Shown piece after piece: positions 51,810 through 60,313 of a DNA stretch of 63,324 nucleotides. Where the stretch lies: contig DYHB01000004.1 of NCBI GenBank assembly GCA_020724415.1, forward strand, positions 1 to 63,324, given 5' to 3'. The position numbers and the translations under genes were made by a program. A model generated the notes under the pieces. The model was not told where the DNA came from. It saw only the letters and a list, made by a program, of their open reading frames with translations, and searched no databases. This DNA is from Thiobacillus sp. (GTDB lineage Bacteria; Pseudomonadota; Gammaproteobacteria; Burkholderiales; Thiobacillaceae). The first letter of the stretch is position 1. Each line of letters starts with the position of its first letter.

Positions 51810-52339
51810 ACCACCCCGTATTGGTGGGCTTGGGCACTGGGATAGCCGTGGCCCTGGCCGCCCTGGCGGTCGGTCAGCATGTATTCCGCACTCCGGCCCG
51901 GCCCAGCATGGAAACGGTACGCATTGACCAGGTGTGGGCCGCCAGCCTGTACGACCTGTCTGGACGGGCGCAGCCACTGAAACAGTGGCAGGGGCAAATC
52001 CTGGTAGTCAATTTCTGGGCCCCCTGGTGCCCCCAGTGCCGGGCCGAGATTCCCGGCTTCCAGCGCCTGCAGGCCCGCTACGGAGACCAGGGATTGCAAT
52101 TCGTGGGCATTGCCCTGGATGAGGCTGACACCGTAGGTCCATATGTTCGCGAGGCCCGCATGACCTATCCCATTCTGCTGGCCGGGCCCGATGGGACCAC
52201 CCTGGTCAGGGCGGCCGGCAATCAATACGGCGGCATGCCCTACACCCTGATCCTGGATCGTCAAGGCTATCCGGTAGCCACCCTGACAGGCGTTGTAAGT
52301 GAAGAACGCCTGGAAGACCTGTTCAAGACCTTGCTATGA
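51806..52339 (+). CDS. TlpA/ResA-like membrane-anchored thioredoxin
   Basis: 177 residues from a TTG that overlaps the DsbD stop, suggesting coupled translation. One N-terminal helix (VGLGTGIAVALAALAVGQHVF) anchors a periplasmic thioredoxin domain with active site WCPQC (NFWAPWCPQCRAEIPGF) and the cis-Pro region GMPYTLILD. Members of this family reduce apocytochrome cysteines or copper-site proteins. Direct coupling to dsbD suggests DsbD keeps it reduced. Confidence 0.88.
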   Translation: MNHPVLVGLGTGIAVALAALAVGQHVFRTPARPSMETVRIDQVWAASLYDLSGRAQPLKQWQGQILVVNFWAPWCPQCRAEIPGFQRLQARYGDQGLQFVGIALDEADTVGPYVREARMTYPILLAGPDGTTLVRAAGNQYGGMPYTLILDRQGYPVATLTGVVSEERLEDLFKTLL

Positions 52340-53121
52340 GTGACCGACCGGAGCCCACCAAACCACCTCGCAGCCTGATGTCCCTGACGGGCCGGGCGAT
52401 CGGGGATTTCAGCATGCTGCAGGACGGCGACCGTGTCCTGCTGGGACTGTCCGGGGGCAAGGACAGTCTGTCCCTGCTCCACATCCTGCTCAATCTGCAG
52501 CGCCGGGCCCCGGTCAAGTTCCAGCTAGCCGCCTGTACCGTGGACCCCCAGTCCCCGGAATTCGATCCAAGACCGTTGATCCCCTACATGGAAAGCCTGG
52601 GCGTACCCTATTTCTATGAAAGCCAGCCCATCGTGGAACAGGCCCAGACCCATATGGAGGGAGATTCCTTTTGCGCGTACTGCTCACGCATGCGGCGCGG
52701 CATCCTGTACCGGGTTGCCCGGGAACAGGGCTGCAACGTCCTGGCCTTGGCCCAGCATCTGGACGACTTTGCCGAGACCTTCATGATGTCGGTATTTTTT
52801 GGTGGCAAGTTGCGCACCATGCAAGCCCACTACATGAATGACGATGGTGATCTGCGGGTCATCCGGCCCCTGGTCTACGCCCGGGAAAGGCAGACCCGGG
52901 ACTTCGCCCATAACGCCCGCCTGCCGGTCATCCATGAGAACTGCCCGGCCTGCTTTTCCATGCCCATGCAGCGATACCAGATCAAGCAGTTGCTGGCGGA
53001 GCAGGAAAAATCCAATCCCAGGCTATTTGCCAGTTTGTTGACGGCAATGAAGCCCATCATGGCGGGGCTGAACAAACTGGACCGGCTGCCTCTAGCCGGG
53101 AAGCCTCAGGCTTCCGAATAA
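52336..53121 (+). CDS. ttcA: TtcA family tRNA 2-thiocytidine synthetase
   Basis: 261 residues; ATG overlaps the previous stop by 4 bp. PP-loop SGGKDSLSLLHILL near residue 40, and the Fe-S cysteine pair in FCAYCSRMRRGILY. A further Cys pair in ENCPACFSMP replaces the PCNLCGSQ region of E. coli TtcA, so it is a slightly divergent family member. The likely role is sulfur insertion at cytidine 32 of tRNAs. Confidence 0.86.
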   Translation: MSDRPEPTKPPRSLMSLTGRAIGDFSMLQDGDRVLLGLSGGKDSLSLLHILLNLQRRAPVKFQLAACTVDPQSPEFDPRPLIPYMESLGVPYFYESQPIVEQAQTHMEGDSFCAYCSRMRRGILYRVAREQGCNVLALAQHLDDFAETFMMSVFFGGKLRTMQAHYMNDDGDLRVIRPLVYARERQTRDFAHNARLPVIHENCPACFSMPMQRYQIKQLLAEQEKSNPRLFASLLTAMKPIMAGLNKLDRLPLAGKPQASE

Positions 53122-53168
53122 GGCACCAGACACAAGCCCCAGCAGCCTGGATTCTCGATCCATCCTGT

Positions 53169-54440
53169 TCAGGGCCGGATAGTCTCGATCGTCACTACGA
53201 CGTCCTGTGCGCCGACCGGTACGGCCTTGAGTTGCCCTTCCAAATCACCCGTGGCTCCCATGGGTTCGCCCGATTTTGATATCCGGGCCACCAGATTCAC
53301 TTCCTTGAACTTGGAGAGTCGATTTTCCGGGTTCATGGCCATGGAGTCATCCAACACGAAATCAATCGGAAAAGCGGCTGCCGTGGCCCGGATAGCGGCT
53401 ACCGGAGGACCGCCAGCGCCTGTCCTGGCGAACAGGAAGACGGTGTCATTGGGACTGACCTTGGCCTTGAGGGCAGGCGCCAAGTGCACTTTGCCCGTGA
53501 TCTTGGCGCCGGTGGAAGCCGGTTTGTCGGTGGACTGATCGGACAGATTGTCCATGCCGGTCAGGGCGGCATTGACCATGCGCTCAGCCTCCTTCTGGGC
53601 ATTGAGCACATCCTGGGCGTAGGGCGACTCCGGCGGCAACAACTTGTGCAGGCGCTTGAAGTAGAGGGCCGCCTTGGCATAGCCCTTGTCCTGGAAGGCA
53701 GCGATGGCGGCCAATTCCAGTCCTTTCAGGTCATCCGGGTCCTTTTCCAGGGCCTGGGTCACCAGTTCAAGCGGGCGGCCGGCCATGACCCGATTGTTGG
53801 TGATAGCCAAAGCCTCGGCGTAGCCCGACATGACCGCGGGCACGTCCGGGCGAAGTGCCATGGCCTTTTCATAGGCTTGCAGGGCTTCCGGCCAATGGCC
53901 GACCACGGCGTAGGTCTTGGCCAGGATGGTCCAGGCCTCGCCGTCCTGGGGGTTCTGGCGGGTTTTCTCTTCCACCTGCTGGATCAAGGCCATGATGTCA
54001 TGCCCGCCCTGCTCGGCGGCACCTGCCTGGGCACCGGATTGTGCATCGGCGATGGCCATCAGGGAGGTGGGGTTACCCAACAGGAAATAAAGACCAAAGG
54101 CGGCCGCGGGCAAGACGGCCCCCAGGGTATAGCCCAGCTTCCGGCTGCTGACAGGGGCGGTTTCGGGAGTACTCTCCTGGGCCAGGGCGTCCTCAGCCAG
54201 GCGGGCTTCCAACTCGGCCTTGGCGGTTTCGAACTGGGCCGCAGAGAGGAGACCGCTATCCCGGTCCGATTCCATCTCCTTCAACTGGTCACGATAGACG
54301 GCTATGTTGATGTCCCTGCGAGCCGCTCGGGTTTCGCCGCTGCGTTGGCGCAGCAAGGCGGGCAGGACAAATGCCAGGGCAATCAAAATGCACACAACAG
54401 TAGCAACCCAGAACAGGGTGACGGTCCAGAAGGGGTTCAT
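53169..54440 (-). CDS. ccmI: Cytochrome c biogenesis protein CcmI (TPR)
   Basis: 423 residues. Two N-terminal membrane helices (TLFWVATVVCILIALAFVLP and LGYTLGAVLPAAAFGLYFLL) flank a cytoplasmic loop with the YRDQLKEMESDRDSGLLS heptad region. TPRs follow (about 150-280, including DGEAWTILAKTYAVVGHWPEALQAYEKAM). A C-terminal beta domain (about 310-423) is typical of long CcmI. It chaperones apocytochrome c to the CcmF/CcmH ligation complex. Last gene of the ccm operon; its ATG overlaps the ccmH stop. Confidence 0.95.
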   Translation of the reverse strand: MNPFWTVTLFWVATVVCILIALAFVLPALLRQRSGETRAARRDINIAVYRDQLKEMESDRDSGLLSAAQFETAKAELEARLAEDALAQESTPETAPVSSRKLGYTLGAVLPAAAFGLYFLLGNPTSLMAIADAQSGAQAGAAEQGGHDIMALIQQVEEKTRQNPQDGEAWTILAKTYAVVGHWPEALQAYEKAMALRPDVPAVMSGYAEALAITNNRVMAGRPLELVTQALEKDPDDLKGLELAAIAAFQDKGYAKAALYFKRLHKLLPPESPYAQDVLNAQKEAERMVNAALTGMDNLSDQSTDKPASTGAKITGKVHLAPALKAKVSPNDTVFLFARTGAGGPPVAAIRATAAAFPIDFVLDDSMAMNPENRLSKFKEVNLVARISKSGEPMGATGDLEGQLKAVPVGAQDVVVTIETIRP

Positions 54441-54916
54441 TTGGTTTGACTTTCATCGAGTAGCGCCGCAGCAGCAGCCAGTTTGGCGGGATCGGCGGGC
54501 GCTTCCTGTAGGGTCTTGCGACGACGCAGAATCACATACCAGGTGGCCGCCCCGATGGCCAGGAAGAGCAGGGGGCCGAACCAGAGCAGATAGGTCACTG
54601 GCTTCAGGGGGGGCCGGTAGAGGACAAAATCGCCATAGCGGTCGGTGAGGTATTGAATGACCTGGGCGTCGTCCAGGCCGGCCTTCATCTGGGTGCGGAT
54701 CTCCCGCCGCAGATCCTCGGCCAGTTCGGCATGGGAGGCCGCCAGGGACTCGTTCTGACAGACCAGGCAGCGCAGCTCATCGGCTATGCCCCGCAGGCGC
54801 TGCTCGATGACCGGATCTTCGGCATGGACCGGGGCCTCCCGGGTTCCGGCTTGGGTTTCAGCCAGGGCAAAGCCAGGGGCCAAAGCCAACACCACCACCA
54901 ACATGAATGCCCTCAT
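54437..54916 (-). CDS. ccmH: Cytochrome c maturation thiol oxidoreductase CcmH
   Basis: 159 residues with signal peptide (MRAFMLVVVLALAPGFALA). The active-site motif LRCLVCQNESLAAS contains the LRCxxCQ signature. A C-terminal membrane helix (LLWFGPLLFLAIGAATWYVIL) follows the conserved YGDFVLYRPPLKP segment. It reduces and positions apocytochrome CxxCH thiols. It overlaps ccmG and ccmI by 4 bp each. Confidence 0.97.
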   Translation of the reverse strand: MRAFMLVVVLALAPGFALAETQAGTREAPVHAEDPVIEQRLRGIADELRCLVCQNESLAASHAELAEDLRREIRTQMKAGLDDAQVIQYLTDRYGDFVLYRPPLKPVTYLLWFGPLLFLAIGAATWYVILRRRKTLQEAPADPAKLAAAAALLDESQTK

Positions 54917-55434
54917 ACCCCCAGCTCCTTCAGCTTCGGCTCGAATTTTTTCTGCCAGACATCCATGTCGATGGGGCCGACGTGTTTCATGGCCACGCGC
55001 CCCTCGCCATCGATCACATAGGTTTCCGGGGTACCGGTCACGCCATAATCGATCCCCACCCGGCCATCCAGATCGTCGGGGACGAAGGCATAGGGATTGC
55101 CCGTGGCCGCCAGCAGGGCCGCCGCCTCACGGTCCTTGTCCTTCCAGTTCAGGCCCACGATGGGAATGCGGCCGGCCTGGGTCAGGGACATCAGCACCCC
55201 ATGCTCATGTCGGCAGGAGACACACCACGGGGCCCACACATTGAGCAGCCACACCTGCCCCTGCATCTGGGCCGGACTGAAACTGGCCTCGGCATTGCCC
55301 ACCAGGGGCAGGCTGAAGGCCGGAGCCGGCTTGCCGATGAAGGGCGACGGCACTTCCCGGGGGTTGAGGAACAGGCCCTTGGCAAAAAACCCCACCAGGA
55401 CCAGGAACAGTATGAGCGGGAGCCAGCGTTTCAT
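54913..55434 (-). CDS. ccmG: Thiol:disulfide interchange protein CcmG (DsbE)
   Basis: 173 residues from ATG 55434. Single N-terminal anchor (MKRWLPLILFLVLVGFFAKGLF) and periplasmic thioredoxin domain with WCVSC in NVWAPWCVSCRHEH, the acidic GLNWKDKD loop, and GTPETYVID with cis-Pro. It keeps apocytochrome thiols reduced using electrons from DsbD, whose gene lies 3 kb away. Two bases separate it from the ccmF stop. Confidence 0.97.
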   Translation of the reverse strand: MKRWLPLILFLVLVGFFAKGLFLNPREVPSPFIGKPAPAFSLPLVGNAEASFSPAQMQGQVWLLNVWAPWCVSCRHEHGVLMSLTQAGRIPIVGLNWKDKDREAAALLAATGNPYAFVPDDLDGRVGIDYGVTGTPETYVIDGEGRVAMKHVGPIDMDVWQKKFEPKLKELGV

Positions 55435-55436
55435 GC

Positions 55437-57422
55437 TCAAGCTCCCTGGGCCGCGACGCCCGCCTTGGCATCCGCCCGGGACTTGACGGCGATGCGGTAA
55501 CGACGGTCTGCCGCGGCCAGGAAGCCGCCGATGACCATGAGGGTGGCGCCCAGCCACATCCAGTTGATGAAGGGCTTGTAGAACACGCTCACGGCCCAGG
55601 CACCGGTGGTCTCATCCAGGGGCTCGCCCAGGGATACGTACAAATCGCGCCATATGCTGGGATGCAGCGCGGCTTCGGTCATGGGCATGCCCGATGCGTT
55701 ATAGATACGCTTTTCCGGATGGAGGGTATACAGCGTGCGGCCATCCTTGCTCACCTCCACCACGCCCCTGGCCGCCCGGTAGTTGGGGCCGTCATGTTCG
55801 GTATGGCCACGGAAAGTGAAGGTGTATCCCGCCATCTCGGTAAAGCTGCCCACTTCCATGCGCACGGTCTTCTCGCTTTCGTAGTTGGCCACCACCGTAA
55901 TGCCGGCGATACCGATGGCCATGCCGAAATGGGCCATTTGCATGCCCCAGAAGCCCAGGGGCAGGGCTGCGAGACGGCTGAACCGGTTGGCCCCCTGGCT
56001 GAACTTCAGGCGCTCACGGAAGCTGACCAACACGGACAGCGCGATCCAGATGGCCAGGAAAAAGCCCAACGTGGCCCAGGGGTTGAAACCGTCCAGGGTA
56101 AAGGGCAGCAGGAAGCCGGTGGCCACTGCGACGGCCAGAGCCCATTTCAGACGGCTGGCCACGTCCGGCAGGCTGTCGCCGCGCCAGCGGACCAGGGGCC
56201 CGATGCCCATGAGGAACAGCACCGGGGCCATAAGGGGCACGAAGACGGCATTGAAATAGGGTGGGCCGACGGAAATCTTGCCCATGCCCATGGCATCGAT
56301 GAACAAGGGATAAAGGGTCCCCAGCAGCACGGAACCCAGGGCCGCCAGCAACACCACATTGTTGCCTAGGAGCAGGGCCTCCCGGGAGAACCAGGTGAAC
56401 TGCCCACCTGTGATCATCTTGGGGGCACGCCAGGCATACAGCACCAGGGAACCGCCGATGACCACCACCAGGAAACCGAGGATGAACGCGCCCCGGGCCG
56501 GATCGGTGGCAAAGGCGTGGACCGAGGACAAGACACCCGAGCGGACCAGGAAGGTGCCCAGGAGGGAGAGGGAGAAGGCGGTCAATGCCAGCAGTACGGT
56601 CCAGGCCTTGAATGCACCGCGTTTCTCGGTCACCGCCAGGGAATGGATCAAGGCCGTACCGGCAATCCAGGGCATGAAGGAGGCATTCTCCGTGGGGTCC
56701 CAGAACCACCAGCCGCCCCAGCCCAGCTCCCGGTAGGCCCACCAGCTGCCCAGCACGATGCCCAGGGTCAGGAAGGCCCAGGCCACCGTGGTCCAGGGCC
56801 GGGACCAGCGGGCCCAGGCGGCATCCAGCTTGCCCGAGATCAGGGCCGCAATGGCAAAGGCAAAGGCCACGGCAAAGCCCACATAGCCCATGTACAGCAT
56901 GGGGGGATGGATGATCATGCCCCAATCCTGGAGCAGGGGGTTCATGTCGTTGCCGTCCATGGGTATGGGGAATTCGCGCAGGAACGGATTCGACGTGGTG
57001 AGCAGGAAGGCCAGGAAACCGATGGAGATCATACCCATGACCCCCAGCACCCGGGCCACCATGTCCTCGGGCAGACGCCGGGAAAACAGGGCCACGGCCA
57101 GGGTCCACAGGGCCAGGATCAGCACCCAGAAGAGCAGCGAGCCCTCGTGGGAACCCCAGGAAGCCGTGATCCGGTAGACCACCGGCAACTGGGAGAAAGA
57201 ATTGCGCGCCACATTGGTCACCGAGAAGTCGTTGACCACAAAGGAATAAAGCAGGCAAAGGTAGGCCAGGAACACGAAGAAGAACTGGCCGTGGGCAGCA
57301 GGGCGCGCCAGCCGCATGAGGGTGACGCGGCCGGTCTGGGCACCGTAGATGGGAAACACCGCCTGGGTGATGGCGAGCAGCAGGGCGATGATCAAGGCAA
57401 AATTACCGAGTTCTGGAATCAC
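55437..57422 (-). CDS. ccmF: Haem lyase CcmF
   Basis: 661 residues with a GTG start at 57422, fixed by GGAGGAG 6-7 bp upstream. About fifteen membrane segments. The haem-handling tryptophan-rich loop is GGWWFWDPTENASFMPW. Conserved periplasmic His positions occur in ASWGSHEGSLLFW, IIHPPMLYMGYV and ALIHSLAVTEKR. CcmF joins haem to apocytochrome CxxCH sites. It is the only CcmF/NrfE-type protein in the window. Confidence 0.97.
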   Translation of the reverse strand: MIPELGNFALIIALLLAITQAVFPIYGAQTGRVTLMRLARPAAHGQFFFVFLAYLCLLYSFVVNDFSVTNVARNSFSQLPVVYRITASWGSHEGSLLFWVLILALWTLAVALFSRRLPEDMVARVLGVMGMISIGFLAFLLTTSNPFLREFPIPMDGNDMNPLLQDWGMIIHPPMLYMGYVGFAVAFAFAIAALISGKLDAAWARWSRPWTTVAWAFLTLGIVLGSWWAYRELGWGGWWFWDPTENASFMPWIAGTALIHSLAVTEKRGAFKAWTVLLALTAFSLSLLGTFLVRSGVLSSVHAFATDPARGAFILGFLVVVIGGSLVLYAWRAPKMITGGQFTWFSREALLLGNNVVLLAALGSVLLGTLYPLFIDAMGMGKISVGPPYFNAVFVPLMAPVLFLMGIGPLVRWRGDSLPDVASRLKWALAVAVATGFLLPFTLDGFNPWATLGFFLAIWIALSVLVSFRERLKFSQGANRFSRLAALPLGFWGMQMAHFGMAIGIAGITVVANYESEKTVRMEVGSFTEMAGYTFTFRGHTEHDGPNYRAARGVVEVSKDGRTLYTLHPEKRIYNASGMPMTEAALHPSIWRDLYVSLGEPLDETTGAWAVSVFYKPFINWMWLGATLMVIGGFLAAADRRYRIAVKSRADAKAGVAAQGA

Positions 57423-57485
57423 GTTTTCTCCTCCGTCCACGCGCAAGGCGGGCACTTCAATGCATTCGGGTCACAGCAGGCCGAG

Positions 57486-57501
57486 CGCCGCCAAGGCGGC
57501 G
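57486..57501. repeat. Intercistronic hairpin between ccmE and ccmF
   Basis: CGCCGCC (57486-57492) and GGCGGCG (57495-57501) form a perfect inverted repeat in the only sizeable gap (84 bp) of the ccm operon. No U-tract follows, so it is more likely an mRNA-stability or processing element than a terminator. Confidence 0.5.
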
Positions 57502-57506
57502 GCCCT

Positions 57507-57956
57507 CTACTGGGTCACTACGGTTTTCTGGGCCTTTGCAGCCTGCTCCAACGCGTGGGCCGCTTCCGGGGGCATGTAGTTTTCATCATGCTTGGCCAGG
57601 ACCTGGCTCGCCACGAAGACACCCCCATCGCCCAAGGCACCCTCGGCCACGACGCCTTTGCCCTCCTTGAACAAATCTGGCAGGCTGCCCTTGTAAACCA
57701 CGGGTATGGTCTGGGCCGTGTCGGTCACCACAAAGCGGACCGTCAGGCCATCCGTCTGGCGCTCGATGCTGCCTTCTTCCACCATGCCACCCACTCGGAA
57801 GGCACGTCCCTGGGGCGCCTCACCCGCCACCACCTGGCTGGGGGAATAGAAAAACACCAGATTATCCTTGAACGCATTCAAGACCAGGGCGACGATCACC
57901 CCGAGTCCGGCCAGCCCCAGACCGATGGCCATGAATTTCTTGTGCCGTGACTTCAT
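57507..57956 (-). CDS. ccmE: Haem chaperone CcmE
   Basis: 149 residues from ATG 57956, which overlaps the ccmD stop. N-terminal anchor ([21 protein letters not shown]), OB-fold domain with [12 protein letters not shown], and the haem-binding motif [12 protein letters not shown] containing the covalently haem-linked His and following Tyr. It ferries haem from CcmABCD to CcmF. Confidence 0.97.
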   Translation of the reverse strand: MKSRHKKFMAIGLGLAGLGVIVALVLNAFKDNLVFFYSPSQVVAGEAPQGRAFRVGGMVEEGSIERQTDGLTVRFVVTDTAQTIPVVYKGSLPDLFKEGKGVVAEGALGDGGVFVASQVLAKHDENYMPPEAAHALEQAAKAQKTVVTQ

Positions 57957-58126
57957 TGGCTCTCCCAACTCTGCAACCGCCTCAGCCGCCTGACAGTATC
58001 TGACTGTCCGCGCTTCAGCAGAATGACCTCAATCAATATTCCCACCACGACAGCAGCGTAGGAGCCCCATACGTAAAGCCCATAGCCGCCCATGGACCAG
58101 AATTCATTCCAACTTGCCCATTCCAT
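57953..58126 (-). CDS. ccmD: Haem exporter accessory protein CcmD
   Basis: 57 residues, read directly from the minus strand. It starts [20 protein letters not shown] and has a single membrane helix ([17 protein letters not shown]) followed by a basic tail ([12 protein letters not shown]). The start immediately follows the ccmC stop (TGAATG), and the stop overlaps the ccmE start by 4 bp. Size, topology and position match CcmD, which helps release holo-CcmE. Confidence 0.93.
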   Translation of the reverse strand: MEWASWNEFWSMGGYGLYVWGSYAAVVVGILIEVILLKRGQSDTVRRLRRLQSWESQ

Positions 58127-58861
58127 TCAGCGCTCCAGAATTTCCTTGACCCACTCGGTCTGGCGCTCCCGCTCCAGGATGATGCTGCGCACCCTGACCA
58201 AGGCCACGGCGATGGTGTAGAACCAGGCCGCGAAGGCCATGACCAACATGCCCACCAACATGACCGTGGCCATGGTGGGCGCCTTGGTCAGACTGATAGA
58301 CGCGCCTTGATGCAAAGTGTTCCACCATTTCACCGAAAAATAGATGATGGGAATATTGATGGCCCCCACCAGGGTGAGCAGGGCACCGGCCTTGTCGCCC
58401 CGACGCCGATCATCGATGGCGGCCCAAAGGGCCATGATCCCCACATACAGGAAGAACAGGATGAGGGCCGACGTGAGGCGCGCATCCCATACCCACCAGG
58501 CCCCCCACATGGGCTTGCCCCAGAACGCCCCCGTCCAGAGGGACAGAAAGGCGAACAATGCGCCCGTGGGCGCCAGGGCCCGGGCCATCATGAAGGACAG
58601 GCGCGTGTTCCAGGCCAGGCCGATGGCGGACCAGAAGGCCATGACCAGGTAGATGAACATGGACATCCAGGCGGCAGGCACATGGATGAAGATGACCCGG
58701 TAGGCTTCCCCCTGTTGAAAATCCGTAGGGGCGACGAAAAAGCCGATATACAGGCCGATCACCGTCAGCAGGGCGGCGCCCCATGCGAACCAGGGCGCGA
58801 GGCGGCCGGCCAGGTGGTAAAAGGTCACGGGTGCAGCGTATTTGTACCAGGCGATGGACAT
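58127..58861 (-). CDS. ccmC: Haem exporter protein CcmC
   Basis: 244 residues, six membrane segments, and the tryptophan-rich haem loop WGAWWVWDARLTS. The first periplasmic His lies in VIFIHVPAAWMS. CcmC presents haem to CcmE. One base separates it from the ccmB stop and none from ccmD. Confidence 0.97.
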   Translation of the reverse strand: MSIAWYKYAAPVTFYHLAGRLAPWFAWGAALLTVIGLYIGFFVAPTDFQQGEAYRVIFIHVPAAWMSMFIYLVMAFWSAIGLAWNTRLSFMMARALAPTGALFAFLSLWTGAFWGKPMWGAWWVWDARLTSALILFFLYVGIMALWAAIDDRRRGDKAGALLTLVGAINIPIIYFSVKWWNTLHQGASISLTKAPTMATVMLVGMLVMAFAAWFYTIAVALVRVRSIILERERQTEWVKEILER

Positions 58862-58862
58862 G

Positions 58863-59531
58863 CTATTCGATGGATACTCTCAAGGCAGAGGCAGCCACCC
58901 AGGGGGCCACCATCAGCGTCAGGACTAGAAACGCGCCGAGCAGGGACAGGTGGGCTTCATAACCCACGCCGGACAAGGCGCCATCCACTGCGCCGGCACC
59001 AAAGATCAAGGCAGGAACATACAGGGGCAGTATGAGCAACGTCAACAACACCCCGCCCCCCCGAAGCCCCAGGGTGAGTGCTGCCCCCACGCTACCCAGC
59101 AGGGAAAGCACGGGAGTCCCGATCATCAGGGAGAGCACCAGCACCCAAATGGCCTCTGCGGACAGGGCAAACTGAATGCCCAGCAGGGGCGTGATCAGCA
59201 ACAGGGGAATGCCGTAGATGCACCAGTGGGCCAGGGCCTTGCCCAAAGTCACCAAGACCGTGGGCTCGGGGGACAGGAGCATCTGTTCCAGACTGCCATC
59301 CCTGTAATCCTCGGCGAACAGGCGCGGCAGGGACAGCAGCGAGGCAAGCAGGGCCGCGACCCATACCACTCCCGGCCCCACCATGCGCAGGACTTCTGGC
59401 TCCGGGCCGATGCCCAGGGGAAACATGCTCACCACCATGACAAAGAAAAACTGGGACGTGAGCCAGTCGCCCCGGCGCCGGGCAGCCAGCAGCATGTCGC
59501 GCCGGATGATGATGAACAGGAATCTGAGCAT
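58863..59531 (-). CDS. ccmB: Haem exporter membrane permease CcmB
   Basis: 222 residues with six hydrophobic segments. Conserved LFAEDYRDGSLEQMLLSP loop (coupling to the ABC ATPase) and FFFVMVVSMFPLGIGPEP near the N-terminus identify CcmB. Forms the CcmA2B transporter that, with CcmC and CcmD, drives release of haem-loaded CcmE. Confidence 0.96.
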   Translation of the reverse strand: MLRFLFIIIRRDMLLAARRRGDWLTSQFFFVMVVSMFPLGIGPEPEVLRMVGPGVVWVAALLASLLSLPRLFAEDYRDGSLEQMLLSPEPTVLVTLGKALAHWCIYGIPLLLITPLLGIQFALSAEAIWVLVLSLMIGTPVLSLLGSVGAALTLGLRGGGVLLTLLILPLYVPALIFGAGAVDGALSGVGYEAHLSLLGAFLVLTLMVAPWVAASALRVSIE

Positions 59532-59536
59532 GGCAG

Positions 59537-60190
59537 TCAGTGACTTTCCTGGTGGGTCATGGGCTCCCCCACCTGCAGTGGGACGATATCCACCCCATCC
59601 AGCGCCAGGGCTTGATGGGTCGTCATGACCACCATGCCGCCGCCAGACACGTGATGTTGGAGAAGTTCCTCCACCAGAGCCACGCCATGCACATCCAGGC
59701 CGGTCAAGGGTTCATCAAGAATCCAGAGCAGGGAACCGGCCACGATCAAACCCGACAGGGCCACACGGCGACGCTGGCCGAAAGACAACACCCGGGCAGG
59801 CAAATCCAGGCAGCGTCCAAGACCCAGCCGTTTCAGGGTGTCCAGGGCCCCCTCCTCATCCAGATGACGCCCGGCCACTTCTGATGACAGGCGAAGGTTT
59901 TCCAAGGGCGTCAGGTCATCCTTGACGCCATTCACATGCCCCACATAGGACATCGCACGATGGTATTCCTCGCGCACTGTGCTGATGGGTTGGCCCTGCC
60001 AGCAGACGCGCCCCTCCAAGGGTTGGGCCAGTCCGCACAGCAATCGGAGCAGGCTGGTTTTGCCACGACCATTCCCGCCGCGCACCAGCAGCAGTTGACC
60101 TTGGCCCAGTTGAAAGTTCATGCCTTCAAACAGCGTACGCTCGCCCCGGGCACACGCCAGATCATGCACAGAAAGAGAATGGTTGGTCAT
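59537..60190 (-). CDS. ccmA: Haem exporter ATP-binding protein CcmA
   Basis: 217 residues from ATG 60190, preferred over 60196 because GGGA lies at proper spacing. ABC ATPase with Walker A GGNGRGKTSLLRLL, the signature LSFGQRRRVAL, Walker B LLWILDEPLTGLD and the switch His in MVVMTTHQ. First gene of the ccm operon; the promoter should lie between 60191 and the terminator at 60261. Confidence 0.96.
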   Translation of the reverse strand: MTNHSLSVHDLACARGERTLFEGMNFQLGQGQLLLVRGGNGRGKTSLLRLLCGLAQPLEGRVCWQGQPISTVREEYHRAMSYVGHVNGVKDDLTPLENLRLSSEVAGRHLDEEGALDTLKRLGLGRCLDLPARVLSFGQRRRVALSGLIVAGSLLWILDEPLTGLDVHGVALVEELLQHHVSGGGMVVMTTHQALALDGVDIVPLQVGEPMTHQESH

Positions 60191-60260
60191 GGTCATATCC
60201 CGATTATTCCACAGGGCGCCCCCTGCCATGTCATGGGGCGCACAAAATCAGGGCCCTCAT

Positions 60261-60288
60261 AAAAAAGAGCCGGCTTTTGACCGGCTCT
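60261..60288 (-). terminator. Rho-independent terminator of the octaheme nitrite reductase gene
   Basis: Stem AGAGCCGG (60266-60273) / CCGGCTCT (60281-60288), 7-base loop, then TTTTTT on the minus strand (60261-60266). It separates the reductase gene from the ccm operon, so the two are transcribed separately. Confidence 0.92.
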
Positions 60289-60313
60289 GGATTGAAACGA
60301 TACCAGGGGGAGT